Made by a program: the position numbers and the translations under genes
Notes under the pieces: generated by a model
Database searches by the model: none
Told to the model about the DNA's origin: nothing
Seen by the model: the letters and a program-made list of their open reading frames with translations, nothing else
Assembly: GCA_032158125.1 (NCBI GenBank)
Contig: JASKOT010000036.1
Coordinates: forward strand, 62,001 to 126,000
Source: Papiliotrema nemorosa
Lineage: Eukaryota > Basidiomycota > Tremellomycetes > Tremellales > Rhynchogastremaceae
DNA length: 64,000 bases
Reading direction: 5' to 3'
Part shown: positions 23,518 to 36,568 of the stretch, in pieces
Numbering within the stretch: the stretch's first letter is position 1
Layout: the number at the start of each line of letters is the position of its first letter

Positions 23518-24817
23518 CCCGTAGAGAAGTCTTGCGGACCGGAAAAAAAATACTTGGTCTGTCAGAAGGACTCCTGCTGATCGGTCGACAATTGCGAATA
23601 TTGCGACCCTCACCAACTGCCCATTTACTTGGCTCTTCTATTTCTTACCCAGGCTCATTGCCCGAGAATGATCGAGACGCCGTACCACTACATTGTGCAC
23701 TTTTGGGCGCCTAAAACATGCGGTGAAGGAGCAGAGGGATGGTTGAGAAGGGTGTTATGGCTATCGGCCGATGAGGTTGAGTTGGGTCGAAAAATTCCTA
23801 ATCAGATAACGGAAGCACTACCAAGACCCTGTAGTAACTCCCTGGCTTAAATGCCCTTGTTCCTACATGTGGAGCGCAAGCTGAGACTGGACAGCTGGGC
23901 GCAGCAACACCACGAGGATATACCGCGTGATAGACCTCGAGTGAGCTGCGCGAATCCGGCCGACCCGTCGATCAGCCATCGCTCTTCGGGTTGAGAGTTT
24001 ACTTCACGGCATAGCAAGTCACTCATGCCTGGCTCACATCGCTTGAGGGTCGCACCAAACGTACTCCAGGAACCAGCGTCGTCGAAAGAGCATCGTGGAT
24101 TGGAAACGGCTCGGGAGGATCCGGTCCTGGCCTGGACTCCACTGCATCAGCTCGCACTGAATTTGGGTCGCTTCGACCGAAAAATGGAATATGTATGAAT
24201 GCGAGCGATCAGCTGCGCATAGTGTCAGTCTCGAGTCATTCCGGTTTTTGCGCAATTGTACTCATAAAATGCCGTGAAGGAGTCCAGCAAAGCATACAGA
24301 CTTGGCAGTGGCCGGTCGGTGTATGATCGGCTGGGGCAGCTTGTCGAGCAGTTATGCGTGATAGTGAAGAGCTGGGGCCCGGCTGATTCTTGGACCTGAT
24401 GTACTGTCACGAAGCATTGCTCTAGGCTGCATTTCAGACACCATGACTGTAGATTTGACTTGCATGGACGATCTCCATGATATGAAGGGGTGGAGACGCC
24501 CCACGGATGGATATTCGGGACGCGTTTTTCTCTCAAGCCATCTCACTGAACACGTTGACCACATTGAGTCGTTATCTTTCAGTCGACCACTCTCACTCTC
24601 GACATCCAGGCAGCGTCTCCGAGGTCATCTGGGCAGGTCACTGAGGGCATGCCGCAGAGTAGCTGAACAGGCAAACGATCATCGTGAGTGAGAAGGATCT
24701 TCCTGTCGTAATCTCGTCGGGCATGCCCATGGAATTTTCCCAATCCGCTGGTCCACCTCCCAATTTCATCGACCTTGATCATTCGTCTGATATTCAGTGT
24801 GCTCACGTCGTAGCACC

Positions 24818-27160
24818 ATGCCTCGACTATTCAGACTCTCCAAAGCGACCATCGGCTTCACCTCCATCGTTTCCATCATCACCCTCTCGTACATTTTCAA
24901 CTCTTCACCCGATTTCAACGCCTCTCTCCCCGACTCAATCTCCAACCTCCCTTCTTCCGAGACATACTCGAAACTGAAACAAGGAGCATGGACCGATCTC
25001 TTCAAATCCAACCAAGACCCTTTCGTCGGGCTAGGCGATGCGCAGTTGGAGCTCGCGAGTGATGGGGAGTTGCATGGGTGGGACAAGATGATGCAAAAGT
25101 TGAATGATGAATCTTTGGGACCTAAAGAGAAGAAGGCTCTGAGGGGGATGTTGAAGAGGCATCCTATAGAGCTGTTGATTGAGCACGGAGAGAAGAAGTG
25201 GAACACTCTGTTGACTAGGTCTGTGGCATCAACCTTCGCTCCCTGAACATCGTCTGATGTACTAGCCAATCGAAGACCCTGGCTCAAGCTGTGAGAGAAT
25301 ACAAGAGGAGGTATGGTCGTGCCCCACCAAAGGGCTTTGACCAATGGTGGGAGTTTACACGGCAAAACGATGTCAAAATCGTCGATGATGTGAGTGGACC
25401 CCGCCCGACCAGTCGGGAAGACTACCGGGTCTTACATCTGCCAGATGGTGGGTTAATCTGCAGTACGACCAAATCTGGAGCGACGTCGAGCCATTCTTCG
25501 TCCTGTCTCCTGCGACTTTCCGTAAAAGGGTAGACAGCCTATACGAGACTGAAGCGTCCTAGTGAGTATTCTGCTGTTATTAGGCGTTCTCTGCTGAGGT
25601 CCCAGTTATATCTCGCTCAACCCCAACGGCACGCACGACCTCAACGGTGGTGTGGCTACCTCGTCTCGAGGAGTCGGACTGTACAACCTTCTCACCCCGA
25701 TTGCTCATCTTCTCCCTGGTCCACTCACCATCCACATGTCGGATCATGATCTGGGATCGTGGATCTTGGCAGAGGATCAAAGAGCAGCGATCAGACAAGC
25801 GCTGAAAGAGGGGAGATATCTATCTGAAGAGGAGCTCAAGCCGTTTGAGCAGCGTGTAGGACGGGTAGAGGTCAAGGGGCAGAGCTCAGCTTGTCGAGAG
25901 GATTCTCCAGCTTGGAAGAGGTCTCTGGCGAGGCAGAACGGGGAGACTTGGATTGACCAGGATAAAGGTATGTCGCCTGGGCAATGTTAGACCGTGTTTG
26001 TATTTGCTGACGAAAAGGAACGACATTCATTCACGACCACAATGCGACATTCGATTTCTGCGCCAACCCGGAATTGCAAAACCACCACGGTGGGTATTCA
26101 TGGGATCATCCTCGAGAATCCACCCTCCGTCCCATCTTTCAACTATCAAAATTCCCTCGTAACCCGGAATTCCTCACCACTCCCATGCAAGCATATGAAA
26201 ACGCCACTGCGCTCACCGACCTGGAAAAGCAAGAACTCTGGGAGAGTAAGACGATAGATAAATTGTTCTGGAGAGGAAGTACGACCGGGGATAGTTATTT
26301 CAAGCGGGATGGCTATGATTGGAGAAACTCTCATCGACCGCATTTGGCTCTGATGACTGCGGAGAAGAAGGGCTCGAGGGAGATGTGGATGCAGAGAGGA
26401 GAGGAATGGATGCTGGAACAATGGGGAATGGAGATGCTCAATGACAAGTATATGAATGTGGGGTTGATGGGCAAGCCTCACCAGGTGAGTAAAGAGTCAA
26501 GTCAAGAGGGAAGCTGTCTGATTAACAGTGCCGAAACGATGATGGAACTTGCGGTGAAATGGCCTCAGAATTGACCTTTACAGACGGAATCTCGTCTGCC
26601 GAAGCGGCAAAGTACAAGTGTGGGTCGATATAATATCTCCTGTGCGATGGTCATGCTCATTCTAGACATGCTTGATGTAGATGGAAACGGGTGGTCGTCT
26701 AGATATCACCGATTGATCATGTCTGGAAGTGTCGTCCTCAAATCGACAATCTACCCAGAGTGGCACACCGTGAGTTATGATCGATCCATAGTCGGAGTCA
26801 CGCTGATGGCAGGCATGGATGACACCGTGGGTGCACTACGTGGTGAGTTGACCGCATCGTTGAACAGGATGATGGCTAAATTACAGCCGGCCAAGGTAGA
26901 CTACTCCGACTTGTACGACATCATGGCGTTCTTTGTCGGTCCCCCGGATGGCTCCTCTGAAGGGAGGGATGATCTAGCCCAACAGATCTCGGAGAACGCT
27001 TTGAGATTTGGGGAAGATCATTGGCGATGGGAAGATATGCAAGCTTACATGTTGAGATTGCTACTCGAGTGAGTCTGTCGTCTTGTGATCAGAGTGGGCT
27101 GACGGTAGATACTCTCGATTGATGGCGGATGATAGGGAGGATGCCACGTACAACGGGTAG
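24818..27160 (+). CDS. GT90 glycosyltransferase, CAP10-like
   Basis: ATG 24818 gives a short cytoplasmic start and one signal anchor (ATIGFTSIVSIITLSYIF), a type II Golgi membrane topology. At least nine exons join in frame. The CAP10/GT90 domain is recognisable from YKRRYGRAPPKGFDQWWEF, ISLNPNGTHDLNGG, DHNATFDFCANPELQNHHGG, KLFWRGSTTGD, DMDGNGWSSRYHRLI, EWHTAWMTPWVHYVPAKVDYSDLYDI and the terminal helix YMLRLLLEYSRLM. The WVHYVPAKVDY stretch forms only after splicing two introns. In Cryptococcus this family includes CAP10 and the xylosyltransferase Cxt1, which build capsule and glycolipid glycans. Here a Golgi glycosyltransferase (possibly xylosyl) for surface polysaccharide is the likely role; donor and acceptor are inferred only. 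Confidence 0.87.
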
Positions 27161-27363
27161 TCGAGGTCGATCACTGGAAAGATCGGCGAGTAAAGAGCGG
27201 AGAAGGACTGAGGGAGTAGGGATTCCGAACATCGAGTCATTTGGGACGTCATTTCACATTACATGATCGAGGGCAGGTAGATTTTTTAGACATTATACTA
27301 TGGCATACAACGGGTTTCGAAATAGTACAGCTTCGTCAAAAGTCGTGGTCGATTCAAGAGGAC

Positions 27364-28224
27364 TCAGGCATTGTCGTCTTGTTGCGGTGATATCAGCTCG
27401 GCGGGTGATCCGCTCAAGGTGCTTTCGCTCTCCGTATCACTGTCTTCTTCTTCATCATCTTCATCTTGATCTCCCTCCTCCTCCTCATCATCATCCTCAT
27501 CGTTGTCCTCGTCTGAATCCTGGTCCATTCGAGATTCAGGCATATCGATTTCTGGACCCAAATCTCCTTTAGCTTCTCCGTTGACATCGAATACGCCGAG
27601 GTTCACATCCTGATCATCAGCATCGGCCTGATCTCATGCCAAGATATAAGACAGCGAAGTGACACGACATCGAAGTCGGAAGGAGAGGGAGATGCATTAT
27701 TAGTGCAATAGCGAGAGGCTCAATTGTACTGGAAGAAGGGAGTCTGAGGAGGACGTACCATCGCTATCACCCTATCTTGTCCTTTTGTGTTCTCTATATC
27801 CACATCTCCCGGGTTCTCTCTCATTCTTTGGAGCAAAGCCTCGTTGGAAGACGCCATCATAGGTAAGAAAGCTCTCGCTTTGGCTAGTACTACGAGAGTC
27901 AATACAGCCCACCCTCTCACTCTCGAAACATCCTCGAACAGGTCGGCGGGAGAGCCGTCCGCGTTGAGGGATCCATGGGAACTCACCCGAGCTTTCAGGC
28001 ATGGCGAAGGGCCTCGAGGGAAAGGGGGCGACAGGTGAGCCGTGCGGACTGGGAGAAGCATTGGGACCAGATATAGAGGACAACAAGTTGCCTGTCTGTC
28101 AGCTCACGCGCTACACGTTGTCCACCTCGGCAGCGGACTACCCACCTAGACGGGCTTCTCTATCCTCTCTCGTTTCTACGTCTAGCTTTTGCCGGGGCGA
28201 GGTGGATTGAGAAGGGGTAGACAT
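27364..28224 (-). CDS. NOPCHAP1-like (DUF4598) nuclear protein
   Basis: Read right to left from ATG 28224 (MSTPSQSTSPRQKLD). Four exons join in frame. The conserved core is AKARAFLPMMASSNEALLQRM, matching the FLPxMAxxN signature of NOP protein chaperone 1 (DUF4598). The C-terminal half is extremely acidic (long Asp/Glu runs at about 27430-27530), then Ser/Thr-rich to the stop at 27364. NOPCHAP1 helps hand NOP58 to the R2TP complex during box C/D snoRNP assembly in other eukaryotes; the same role is inferred here. The gene is convergent with the GT90 gene, 200 bases apart. Confidence 0.75.
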
Positions 28225-29289
28225 GGTTAATGAAGGTCAAGGGGTCAAGCGGGCTTCTGAAAATTCTGGAGATGTCGGAAATTCGAGATGACCGGAATCA
28301 TCCCATCTCAAAGAGTTCAAGAGCGGTTTATGTCAGTGCAACGCTCTCAAACACTATTTACATGAAAAGTCTGCGGCCTGTGTGGTTCTCGGACAGGAAT
28401 TGAGCTGTATGCCCGTGAGTGAAGAAGTGCAGGTGTCTTGCTTGAGCGCCAGAGCGCTAGAAGCTGTTTCGACTAAACCTCAACGTACACTGGCCTGATG
28501 CCCTACCTCTCGCGCGTACATAGACTCGCTGACTTCCTTGATGGCTGTCTCGGAGTCCAACAGATCATGCAAGTCACGGCAGTATTACTTTGGCGTAATG
28601 TGCTGTATATACCCATAAGCAAAGTCAGTCGCGGGAGGAGGGTGAGCGACAAGAACGTATCTCTCTATGCACATCACATTTACTTCCAGGGATGCTAATT
28701 CAGCCAAGAACTCCTCAGAGCCGACGGTATCACTACTCCCACCACGCTCTCAGCCTCCAAAGCCAAGGAAAAGCAAACGATGGATGGGGGGGAGGGGACA
28801 AGCAGTGCCAAGAAGGTTGCGGGGGATTCAGGGTACATAGTTACGCGTCTCTTGTCTCTTGTCTCTCTTGTTGACACCTCTCTCTTGACTCTCCTCGCCA
28901 TGCTCAAATGACTCGGTGGTACTGACCGTATGGCTTGGCTTGCGACTTGCTCACCCTTTCTAGCGCGTGCAGAGGAGAGAATGCTATGCACGATGAGAGA
29001 TGGCCTTGGCTCGGGATTTACCCTGTTGGCTCTGGCTTCTCTAGATACACTCGTGCCCAAAGTCGCCTGCCTGTATACAAACGTACTTTGAGAGTTGCTC
29101 ATACATTCTGACCATCGTTTTGATACTTGTATTTCTGATATACAGCTAGACGACAGTTAGAGATACTCTACAACATAGCATCGCTGGACGATTGAATCCC
29201 CCGACTCATCCCCCCATCAGACCGCCAAGACATCGCCTGGTCTTGTCCATTGCACGCTCTACTACTCGCCAGACCAGTCTCACCACTAC
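28225..29289. other. 1.1 kb divergent intergenic region with CT-rich tract
   Basis: Separates NOPCHAP1-like and KRE6-like genes. A tract of repeated CTCTTGT units and CT repeats lies at about 28845-28900. A 135-codon minus-strand frame at 28695-29102 is basic, mostly a readthrough of the complement of CT-rich DNA, and was not accepted as a gene. Confidence 0.45.
28845..28900 (+). repeat. CT-rich short tandem repeats
   Basis: Several near-identical TCTCTTGT units in about 55 bases of pyrimidine-rich sequence, 400 bases upstream of the KRE6-like start; likely a promoter-associated low-complexity tract. Confidence 0.5.
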
Positions 29290-31531
29290 ATGCCTTCTTA
29301 CATCCAACAACAACCTCGATCACCAGGAGGTACTTCTCGCACACCCCTCTTATCCTCTGCCGACACACCTGGCATGTCACAACGCACCTCTCAATATTCG
29401 ATAAATTCCATGTCAAACTACCACCCCGCCTCTGGAGGGTCGTCCAACACACCTCCATCTAGCTCTTCTAGTGGTTCTTTCGCAAGGTATGGCCCGACAG
29501 CAACTCCATTCTCTGCTACTCCCCCTAGACAATCATCAAGGGATGGAGGGTCGTCCCATCGTACCGCTGTGGGGAGCTCGACCGGTGCAGGAGCCGGTTC
29601 TGGTACAGGAGCGGGAGGGTACGCTGCAGGGGGAGATGTGGGGTGGGATGACGATGATATGGATGATCATATCCATACCTTCACCTCGAAAGAACGGGAA
29701 AATCTCAACAACACATTCGACATTCTCTCATGGCGTGGATGGGCCAATGCGGGCATGTTGGCGGTTTTGCTCGGCGCCATTGTGGGCGTATTCGCCATTT
29801 ACCCCATCGTCTCATTCTACAACAATAATCGAAACAGTCTAGGGGTCAACACTGCGGGGTATAATCTCGGAGGTGTCAATGCCAGTGGACAGTTCCCGGA
29901 AATTGCAGGGTTGCCGAGGTTGATAGACCCCGATACACCCGCAGACGTGATGACCCGGACTGGATTTGACGGGAACGAATGGTCTTTGGTGTTCTCGGAT
30001 GAGTTTAACGTGGAAGGAAGGACGTTTTACGAGGGAGATGACCCATTCTGGACCGCCCAAGATCTCAACTATTGGCCGACCGTGTGAGTAAACCCATATT
30101 TCTTACGTCCGCCATAATACACTCCACTGGTCCGAGTAGATGTGCTAAATGTATAGCGACTTTGAATGGCATGACCCAAGTGTACCAACTACCAAAGACG
30201 GCCATTTGCTCATCACCATGACTCAGGAACCTATCAACGATCTGAACCTGAAATCGGGGATGATCAACTCTTGGAACAAGTTGTGTTTCAACAAGAATAT
30301 GATCTTCGAAGTGTCGGCGAGTATGCCTGGACAGACGGATATTGGAGGTTTTTGGCCCGGTGTCTGGACCATGGGGAATCTCGGTCGGGCGGCTTACGGT
30401 GCGACCACCGAGGGTGAGTCTTGCTGCCGATGCAGTGCACGGAGAGTCTGCATTGACAGTCAGGGACATGGCCGTATTCGTACGATTCATGCGATGTGGG
30501 GACTTTGCCCAACCAGACCTATGTCAACGGTACTGGACCCACTGCGACGCTCAACACCGGCAGCGATGGTGGTTCCCTCTCTTATCTTCCCGGTCAACGT
30601 CTATCCGCATGTACTTGTCCAGGAGAAGATCACCCCGGACCCAATGTCAATGTCGGTCGTGCAGCCCCAGAGATCGACTTGATCGAAGCCCAACTCCGAT
30701 TGGACCTTCCAGCAGGTCAAGTCTCCCAATCTTTCCAAATCGCACCATTCGACGATCGGTATCAGTTCAACAACTTATCAACCGGAGCGAGGATTTACGA
30801 CGCCTCGCAAACCGTATTCAACGGGTATAAAGGAGGATGGTTCCAACAGGCTGTGTCGGGATTGACCCTTATGCCGGATAGGATATACTATGATCAACAT
30901 AATATCGGACCGAGAAGTGGAGAATTTGCGACATTCTCTTTCGAATACTCTGCGTTCCCGGAAGCGAGGGAAAATGGGTATATCCATTGGGTAGTGGATG
31001 ATAAACCCGCTTGGACAATGTACGCCGATGCGATCGGACCCAACGCAGAGACGGAGATTGGGAGGAGGTTGGTTTCGGAAGAGCCAATGTATATGGTGAG
31101 TCGATACCTCTACCGTGATTTTAAAGGCTAATAAGTAGCTGATCAACTTGCACGCTGTGAGTTGACGAGGCGGGATATTGCGTATCCTCTACTAACAATC
31201 TAGTCAAACAATTGGCAGCCGGTCGATTGGGCCCGACTCAACTTCCCCAATTACCTAAGGATAGACTGGGTACGGGTCTACCAGCGATCAGATAGGATCT
31301 CCGTAGGATGCGATCCAGAGGGTAGGTCCCGATCCCCGAATCGGGATAGAAAACATGCTGATTCTGTAGACCACCCCACGAAAGATTACATTGAAAGGCA
31401 TATTGATGTCTACACTAACCCCAATATCACCGCTTGGCAAGGACGTAAGTGCTCTCCTCCACCATCCGGACAAAGTTTGTTAACCTCGTCTAGTCAAGCC
31501 TTGGCCTAAGAACAGACTGGAAGGATGTTAG
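29290..31531 (+). CDS. KRE6: KRE6/SKN1-like beta-1,6-glucan synthesis protein (GH16 fold)
   Basis: ATG 29290 begins a long Ser/Gly-rich cytoplasmic region of about 120 residues. One signal-anchor helix follows (ANAGMLAVLLGAIVGVFAIY), then a large lumenal SKN1/KRE6 domain: EWSLVFSDEFNVEGRTF, DPFWTAQDLNYWPT, DIGGFWPGVWTMGNLGR, APEIDLIEAQ with the GH16-type acidic pair, YDQHNIGPRSGE, NNWQPVDWARLNFPNYL and IDWVRVYQR. The C-terminus KPWPKNRLEGC is also typical. Introns are short and all joins keep frame. Members of this family sit in the secretory pathway and are needed for cell-wall beta-1,6-glucan. Whether it is KRE6 or SKN1 cannot be decided from sequence alone; the symbol is by family. Confidence 0.9.
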
Positions 31532-31809
31532 ACGGATCCAAGGACATTGCATAGTCACACCAATATGTATCGAAACGAACATGCAGCATTATACATGAGA
31601 CACTGTATATCTCTCTACCTTGCAATGTTGCTGAGATGATTTGAAATCCTGTGGGTGACATCGTCGTACAGTCTACTTTGGTAGTAAACCGGGTGACTCT
31701 CCTATATGCAGGTGTTTAGGGTGACGTTCGCCTTGGATGTGACATAGTGTACATGTGATGATCGTTATAAGAACCCTCAAACCGACTCCCCACTATACCG
31801 ACCAAACAT

Positions 31810-33698
31810 CTAATGGTGCACAGGCATGGATACTGTTCCCCTTGTGCTATCCACATCCCCGACCTTCCACAGACTCGTGACCGTCTTGTTTTGCAGGTAA
31901 AAGTGCAATCCCTGCGGACCGTAAAACGGCACATCTCCCCGGAAAGATCCCTTGTTGCCCGACCAGGAGAAGGTGGGTACAGGTACTGGGATAGGGACGT
32001 TGACTCCAATTTGTCCCGGTTCGGCATTATGGGTAAAGTACCTCGCTGCTGCGCCTGAGGAGGTGTAGATGGAAGCTCCGTTACCCCACGCATTGGCGTT
32101 GATAATCTCCACGGCCTCGTCCAACGACTCTGCCTCGATAATGTACAATGCCGGACCGAAAAGTTCCGTGGTGTAGCCTACATTCTTGACTGACCCTCGG
32201 AGGACGGTAGGTCCGACCCAATTGCCATCTGCTGCACCTTCTACCGTGGCGTTTCGACCATCAAGGAGGATCTCCGCACCCTCAGAGACGGATTGAGAGA
32301 TGGATCCCTTGATCCTGTCTCGAGCAGCGGGGGAGATGACGGGTCCAACGTCGGTTTGCTCGTCGAATCCATTCCCTACTTTGAGCTCGCTTGCTCGTTT
32401 GACCAATTCAGGGATCCAGTTCTTTGCACTGCCAACGGTGATCACTGATAGTCAGCGCCGAAGAACACAGTACTCTCGGGTATCACTCACAGACAGAGAG
32501 AGCCATGCATCGTTGTCCGGCAGCTCCGGCGAATGCACCGACAATACCGTTCAGAGCGTCGTTTTGGTTGGCATCAGGCAACAAGACCTATCTGTCAGCT
32601 ACCAGAACGACTACGCAATGGAGTCTACTGACACAATGGTTCTTTGCTGCCATGTTGCTCTGTACCCTCTTTCCCTGCTCGGTACCCCTCTTATGGATGT
32701 ACTTCCCCGCATTATCACCTCCCACAAAGGAGATGGCCTTGACTTGCGGTGCGTCGAGGATACCATTGACCGTGTCGTGGGCTCCATGAACCACTTGCAA
32801 AACTCCATCAGGTACACCGGCCTCTTGAGCGAGCTCGGCGAGGATCATGGATGCTCCGGGTGTCCTTTCGGAGGGTTTCAAGACGAGGGTGTTTCCGGTT
32901 GCGATGGCGGGGGCGACGGACCACAGGGGGACTGTGCGTCAGTTTTCGTCTGTTTGAGATAGGTGGTATCATCTAGGGACGGGCGAAGGCAGCAAGACAA
33001 ACGGAGAGGGGATTCGTGTACTCACTCATGGCTGGGAAATTGAAAGGACAGATCGCAGCAGCAACGCCCAAAGGGTTCCTGATAGACTGGGTGTCCATGT
33101 CCTTGGCGACCTCCACCGCTTCACCCTTCATCAGTGTAGGGATAGCCGTAGTAGTATCGACCACTTGCAATCCTCTAAACACATCTCCCATGGCGTCTGC
33201 GTGGGTTTTACCCTGTTCCAGAGTGATATTGGCAGCGATTTCGCTCTGGTATTGCCTTATCAAAGCTTGATATCTGACGTCAGCGTCATCCGCACAGCTT
33301 GTACTCACTTGAAGAGGATGTTTTGTCGTGAGAATAGGGATGTCTTTCTCCAAGTCTGGAAAGCATCCTGAGAGGTCTCAAACGCTTCTTTGAGCTCTGC
33401 GGGTGTTGTTTGAGGGGTTCGAGTGATGAGTTGTTGTGTGACCTTGAAGTTAGTCAAAATCAGATTCCCGCTGACAAGATCAGAGGGGACAGCTGCTCAC
33501 AGGGTTGTGGACATCGTAGTAAGTTGTCGCCTTGGATTCCACGAATTTACCCCCGATAAAGTTCTTGACGGGAGACCCGTCCGTCGATACACCTTTCCAC
33601 TTGCGCGAGCTGAGCTTGGCGTACGAATCAAGTGGATTAACAGAGGCGTAGCTCCTTCGAGCGGTGCTGTTGGCTACTTTTTGCGCTCTGAGAGACAT
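31810..33698 (-). CDS. Methylmalonate-semialdehyde dehydrogenase (acylating), mitochondrial
   Basis: Read right to left from ATG 33698. The N-terminus (MSLRAQKVANSTARRSYAS) is basic and Ser/Arg-rich, as in a mitochondrial presequence. Aldehyde dehydrogenase motifs follow: FQTWRKTSLLTRQNILFKYQ, TLEQGKTHADAMGDVFRGLQ, CPFNFPAM and TGNTLVLKPSERTPGA. Then come SFVGGDNAGKYIHKRG, SNMAAKNHC and the active-site GAAGQRCMALSV with the catalytic Cys. MAAKNH and the later FSWSGNKGSFRGDVPFYG are diagnostic of the MMSDH branch, which converts methylmalonate semialdehyde to propionyl-CoA (valine catabolism) and malonate semialdehyde to acetyl-CoA. About 6 exons. Stop at 31810. Confidence 0.92.
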
Positions 33699-33977
33699 CT
33701 CGCGGTATGATTGAATGGAAAAGATGGTATGACAATGGGCGATGTTGAGAGTATATCTCGAACGCTTCGGATCATGGTCAGGTTTGGGAACAAAACTCGG
33801 CTATTTCGGGTAAAGCAGCGGAAAGTGGCGAATTTATTTCTCGGCTAAAAACTCACGCGCCCATAGTCAACCCTTCGACAAAGGCGTAGCGGAGGTGCCG
33901 CGGTAGCATGCATGACAATACAGACGTGTGATGTTGGGGGCGTATATACAACGAGACGTGATATCTAGCAAAGAATT

Positions 33978-36344
33978 TTAATCCAGGAAAGGCTTGGACC
34001 GAAGCTTATCGGCAATCTCCGCAGGGGTCATGACCCCTTCCAACAGTTCGTGCTTGTAAAACTCGGCGAGGACTCTTGAAGCAGCCCCATTATCGAAACA
34101 CGCGTATTGGCCAAATTCACCAAGCAGAGCAAGCGCAGTCACCCGACTTGGATCATTAGGCATAAGGTTGAATGCGGCGATGATGATGGGCCACGTAAAC
34201 CTGGCCTTAAGTACGTGTATGTAGTCTTTTCGGCTAGAACAAGCGAAGGGCACTCACCATGTTACCCGGCCGAACAGCGACAAGAGCTCCACTCCGAGCT
34301 CTATGATAGCCGCACAAGAAGTCTGTACGCGAGTATCATCCCTTGGTGCACCGAACACCTCTCTTAAGAGTCGTATGCGAATAGCATGGCGATAAGCGTG
34401 ATTCCCGAATAGCGTTCTCGGGTGGAAAGGCGTGAACGTGGAGACATTGTCCCACACTACCAGCTCCGCCATGAGACCCTCTGCCTCGGTATGGAGCGTT
34501 GCAGACTTTTGAGCTTGAGTCTGTTCAGCCTCGGGAGTACCGTTCAGACGAGCGACAGCTCGAGCAGGGAGTCGGAGTGGGAAATCCGCTTGCTCGGATT
34601 TTGGGGGTTCGAGGCAGGTCAATCCGTTTTGTTTCATCTTGGATATCAAGGTGCACGCCTAGGTATCAGCTAGATTTATCACTATTGTGACTGATGTGAT
34701 TGCCTACCCTCGCAATGACATCGACGATCCCTCGTGAGAAGCCTCAATTGTCAGTACAAAACATGGGAGGAAAGCCGACTCACCAAACATCCTCTCTACC
34801 GACTCCCACTCGTCATCCCCATACGACCATTGTTCCGCCTCGAAGAACCAAGGGCTGAAAGCGATGTTGAGGATAGAGGGCGGTAACTGAGTCGTCATAC
34901 ACCCAAAAACGTCCCGAATGGCAAGCTGCTCCAACATGAACCGAAAAGAGGACAACCTCTCGTGACTTCCTTCTCGAATCAAGTCTGATGCTCCTCCTAG
35001 ACGATCCACCAGTGCTAAGACGGACGTCAAGAGCTCATGCCAAGAGTCATCTGCCGCTAAGCTCTACATGTCAGCGTATGTCGAGGTCTGGGGTCAGATA
35101 GTCGTGAAAGCGGAACGCACACTAGCAATGGTGCAAGAAAGGAGAGCCGCCAGGATCAATTCCACATCGCTCTTCTCCAGTGGGGTAGATTGAGAATCTT
35201 GCGCGTCTATACGTTGTCGCACCAGTCCCAACACCTTGTTCTTTGCGACTCGCACGACATTCCATGCGCCGGGAAGATCGGTTGGATCATGTCTGTATCG
35301 CATATGCACAGCTCCAACAGCCAAGATCGCTGCTCTAAGAGCGTCTGCCGCAGGCGATGTTCTAGCATGAGTATATGACCTTGTGGTACGTCAGAAACCG
35401 CTCACCCAGGTAGATGGTCAAAAGCTAATGGCGCATGAACTTCTATCCACGGGTTCCAAGGTTTGCGAGGGCATTCGAACGCCATGATCACATGTACGGT
35501 ATCCAGCAGATAGTGCCGCATGATTAGACGTTCTTGTCTAGACATCAGCTACTGCGTGCACCTCAACTCACATGGTGGGAAAGTATGGTCTAAGGAATGC
35601 ACTGAATCATGAGTGAATCGTCACCCGAAACCCAGGGATGGTGGACGTACGGATCTGCCATTGCTTCTGCCTTTTTCCTCGGCGCCATCAAACATTCCAC
35701 GAAGTCGTTTGACCTCAGACCCTTGAAAAGATCAGGCTGTGTCGATTTGGGTAGAAAGTCTGGCGGAACGTAGAATCGGGAAGTTTGGGGTAATAGAGGT
35801 AACAGATCGAGAAAGGAAGAAGGGTCGAACGGGGCATGATTAACCACTGGAGCGGTGGGCACGAAAGGGTTGACGGAAAAAGAAAATGAGGGGTCTTGGA
35901 GGGGTGCAAAGATGTCCACGGGGGGTTGAGTGAGACTGGTAGAGAAGGTCTGGGTGAATTGAGTGGGTTGTATGGTGGAGAGTTTGATGGTGTTGGGAAT
36001 GTCGTGGGTCGCAAGGGTGACTTCGCTAGTCTTGCGTTTCTTTGATTTACGAGTAATTCCACCAGGAGGCCAGACGCACTGCCCATGAGCAGGAGTGGAC
36101 GCGGAGGATGCAAGCATGAACGTCGACTCACCTCTCTCGACTTGATCTTGCACCTATCACAGGCCGGTTTGGTCTCGTCACAACGGATCTTCCGGGTCCG
36201 ACAAGTCAGACATCCCGTCCTTGACCTATGTACAATTTTCGCTTCGGTGGACTTCCCATGCGGACTCGTGACATCTGGGGAGACCGAGGGTCCTCCCACG
36301 TTGTCGAGCTCAATCTTGGGTGTGTTGGGAACCGAGGATGCCAT
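33978..36344 (-). CDS. Zn2Cys6 transcription factor with fungal-type regulatory domain
   Basis: Read right to left from ATG 36344. Exon 1 carries GCLTCRTRKIRCDETKPACDRC. The sixth zinc ligand comes from exon 2 (CVWPPGG, exon start 36078), giving exactly C-x2-C-x6-C-x6-C-x2-C-x6-C after splicing. Exon 2 ends at 35651 (donor GTACGT). Downstream exons encode a helical C-terminal region (LIMRHYLLDTVHVIMAF, RAIRIRLLREVFG, ALLGEFGQYACFDNGAASRVLAEFY) typical of the fungal_trans_2 class of regulators. The last residues are LRSKPFLD at 33978. It should be a nuclear DNA-binding regulator. It sits next to the sugar transporter and rhamnosidase genes, so local regulation of that block is plausible but not shown. 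Confidence 0.85.
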
Positions 36345-36568
36345 GCTCTTTGGCAGATGATAAGAAAACAGACAAGCGAAAACAATTCAACACACGAGCC
36401 GAGTCTCGACAATCTCGCCTTTGGTCATGCAAGCACCTTTAAGAAGCCCATTCATCCATAGCACTACCTCATCTGCCCATGAAGATGCCTCCCTAGACCC
36501 AGAAGCTAGTCCTTCATCCGACTAAAACCTTCAGATTTCCTGTTGCCAACCTAGCAAGGTACATGCGC

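Larger units (their letters stand above)
23435..24817. other. 1.4 kb divergent intergenic region
   Basis: Separates the siderophore transporter and the GT90 gene. Some frames on the minus strand (24034-24536) and plus strand (24684-24977) look moderately protein-like, but I could not splice them into a supported gene. Confidence 0.4.

Noticed and set aside
24034..24536. Minus-strand gene upstream of GT90
   Set aside because: Two moderately natural-looking segments exist, but the possible splice sites do not bring them into one frame (a stop codon results).
28695..29102. 135-codon minus-strand frame as a gene
   Set aside because: It is largely the complement of CT-rich promoter DNA, very Arg/Ser-rich, with no domain and no splice partners.
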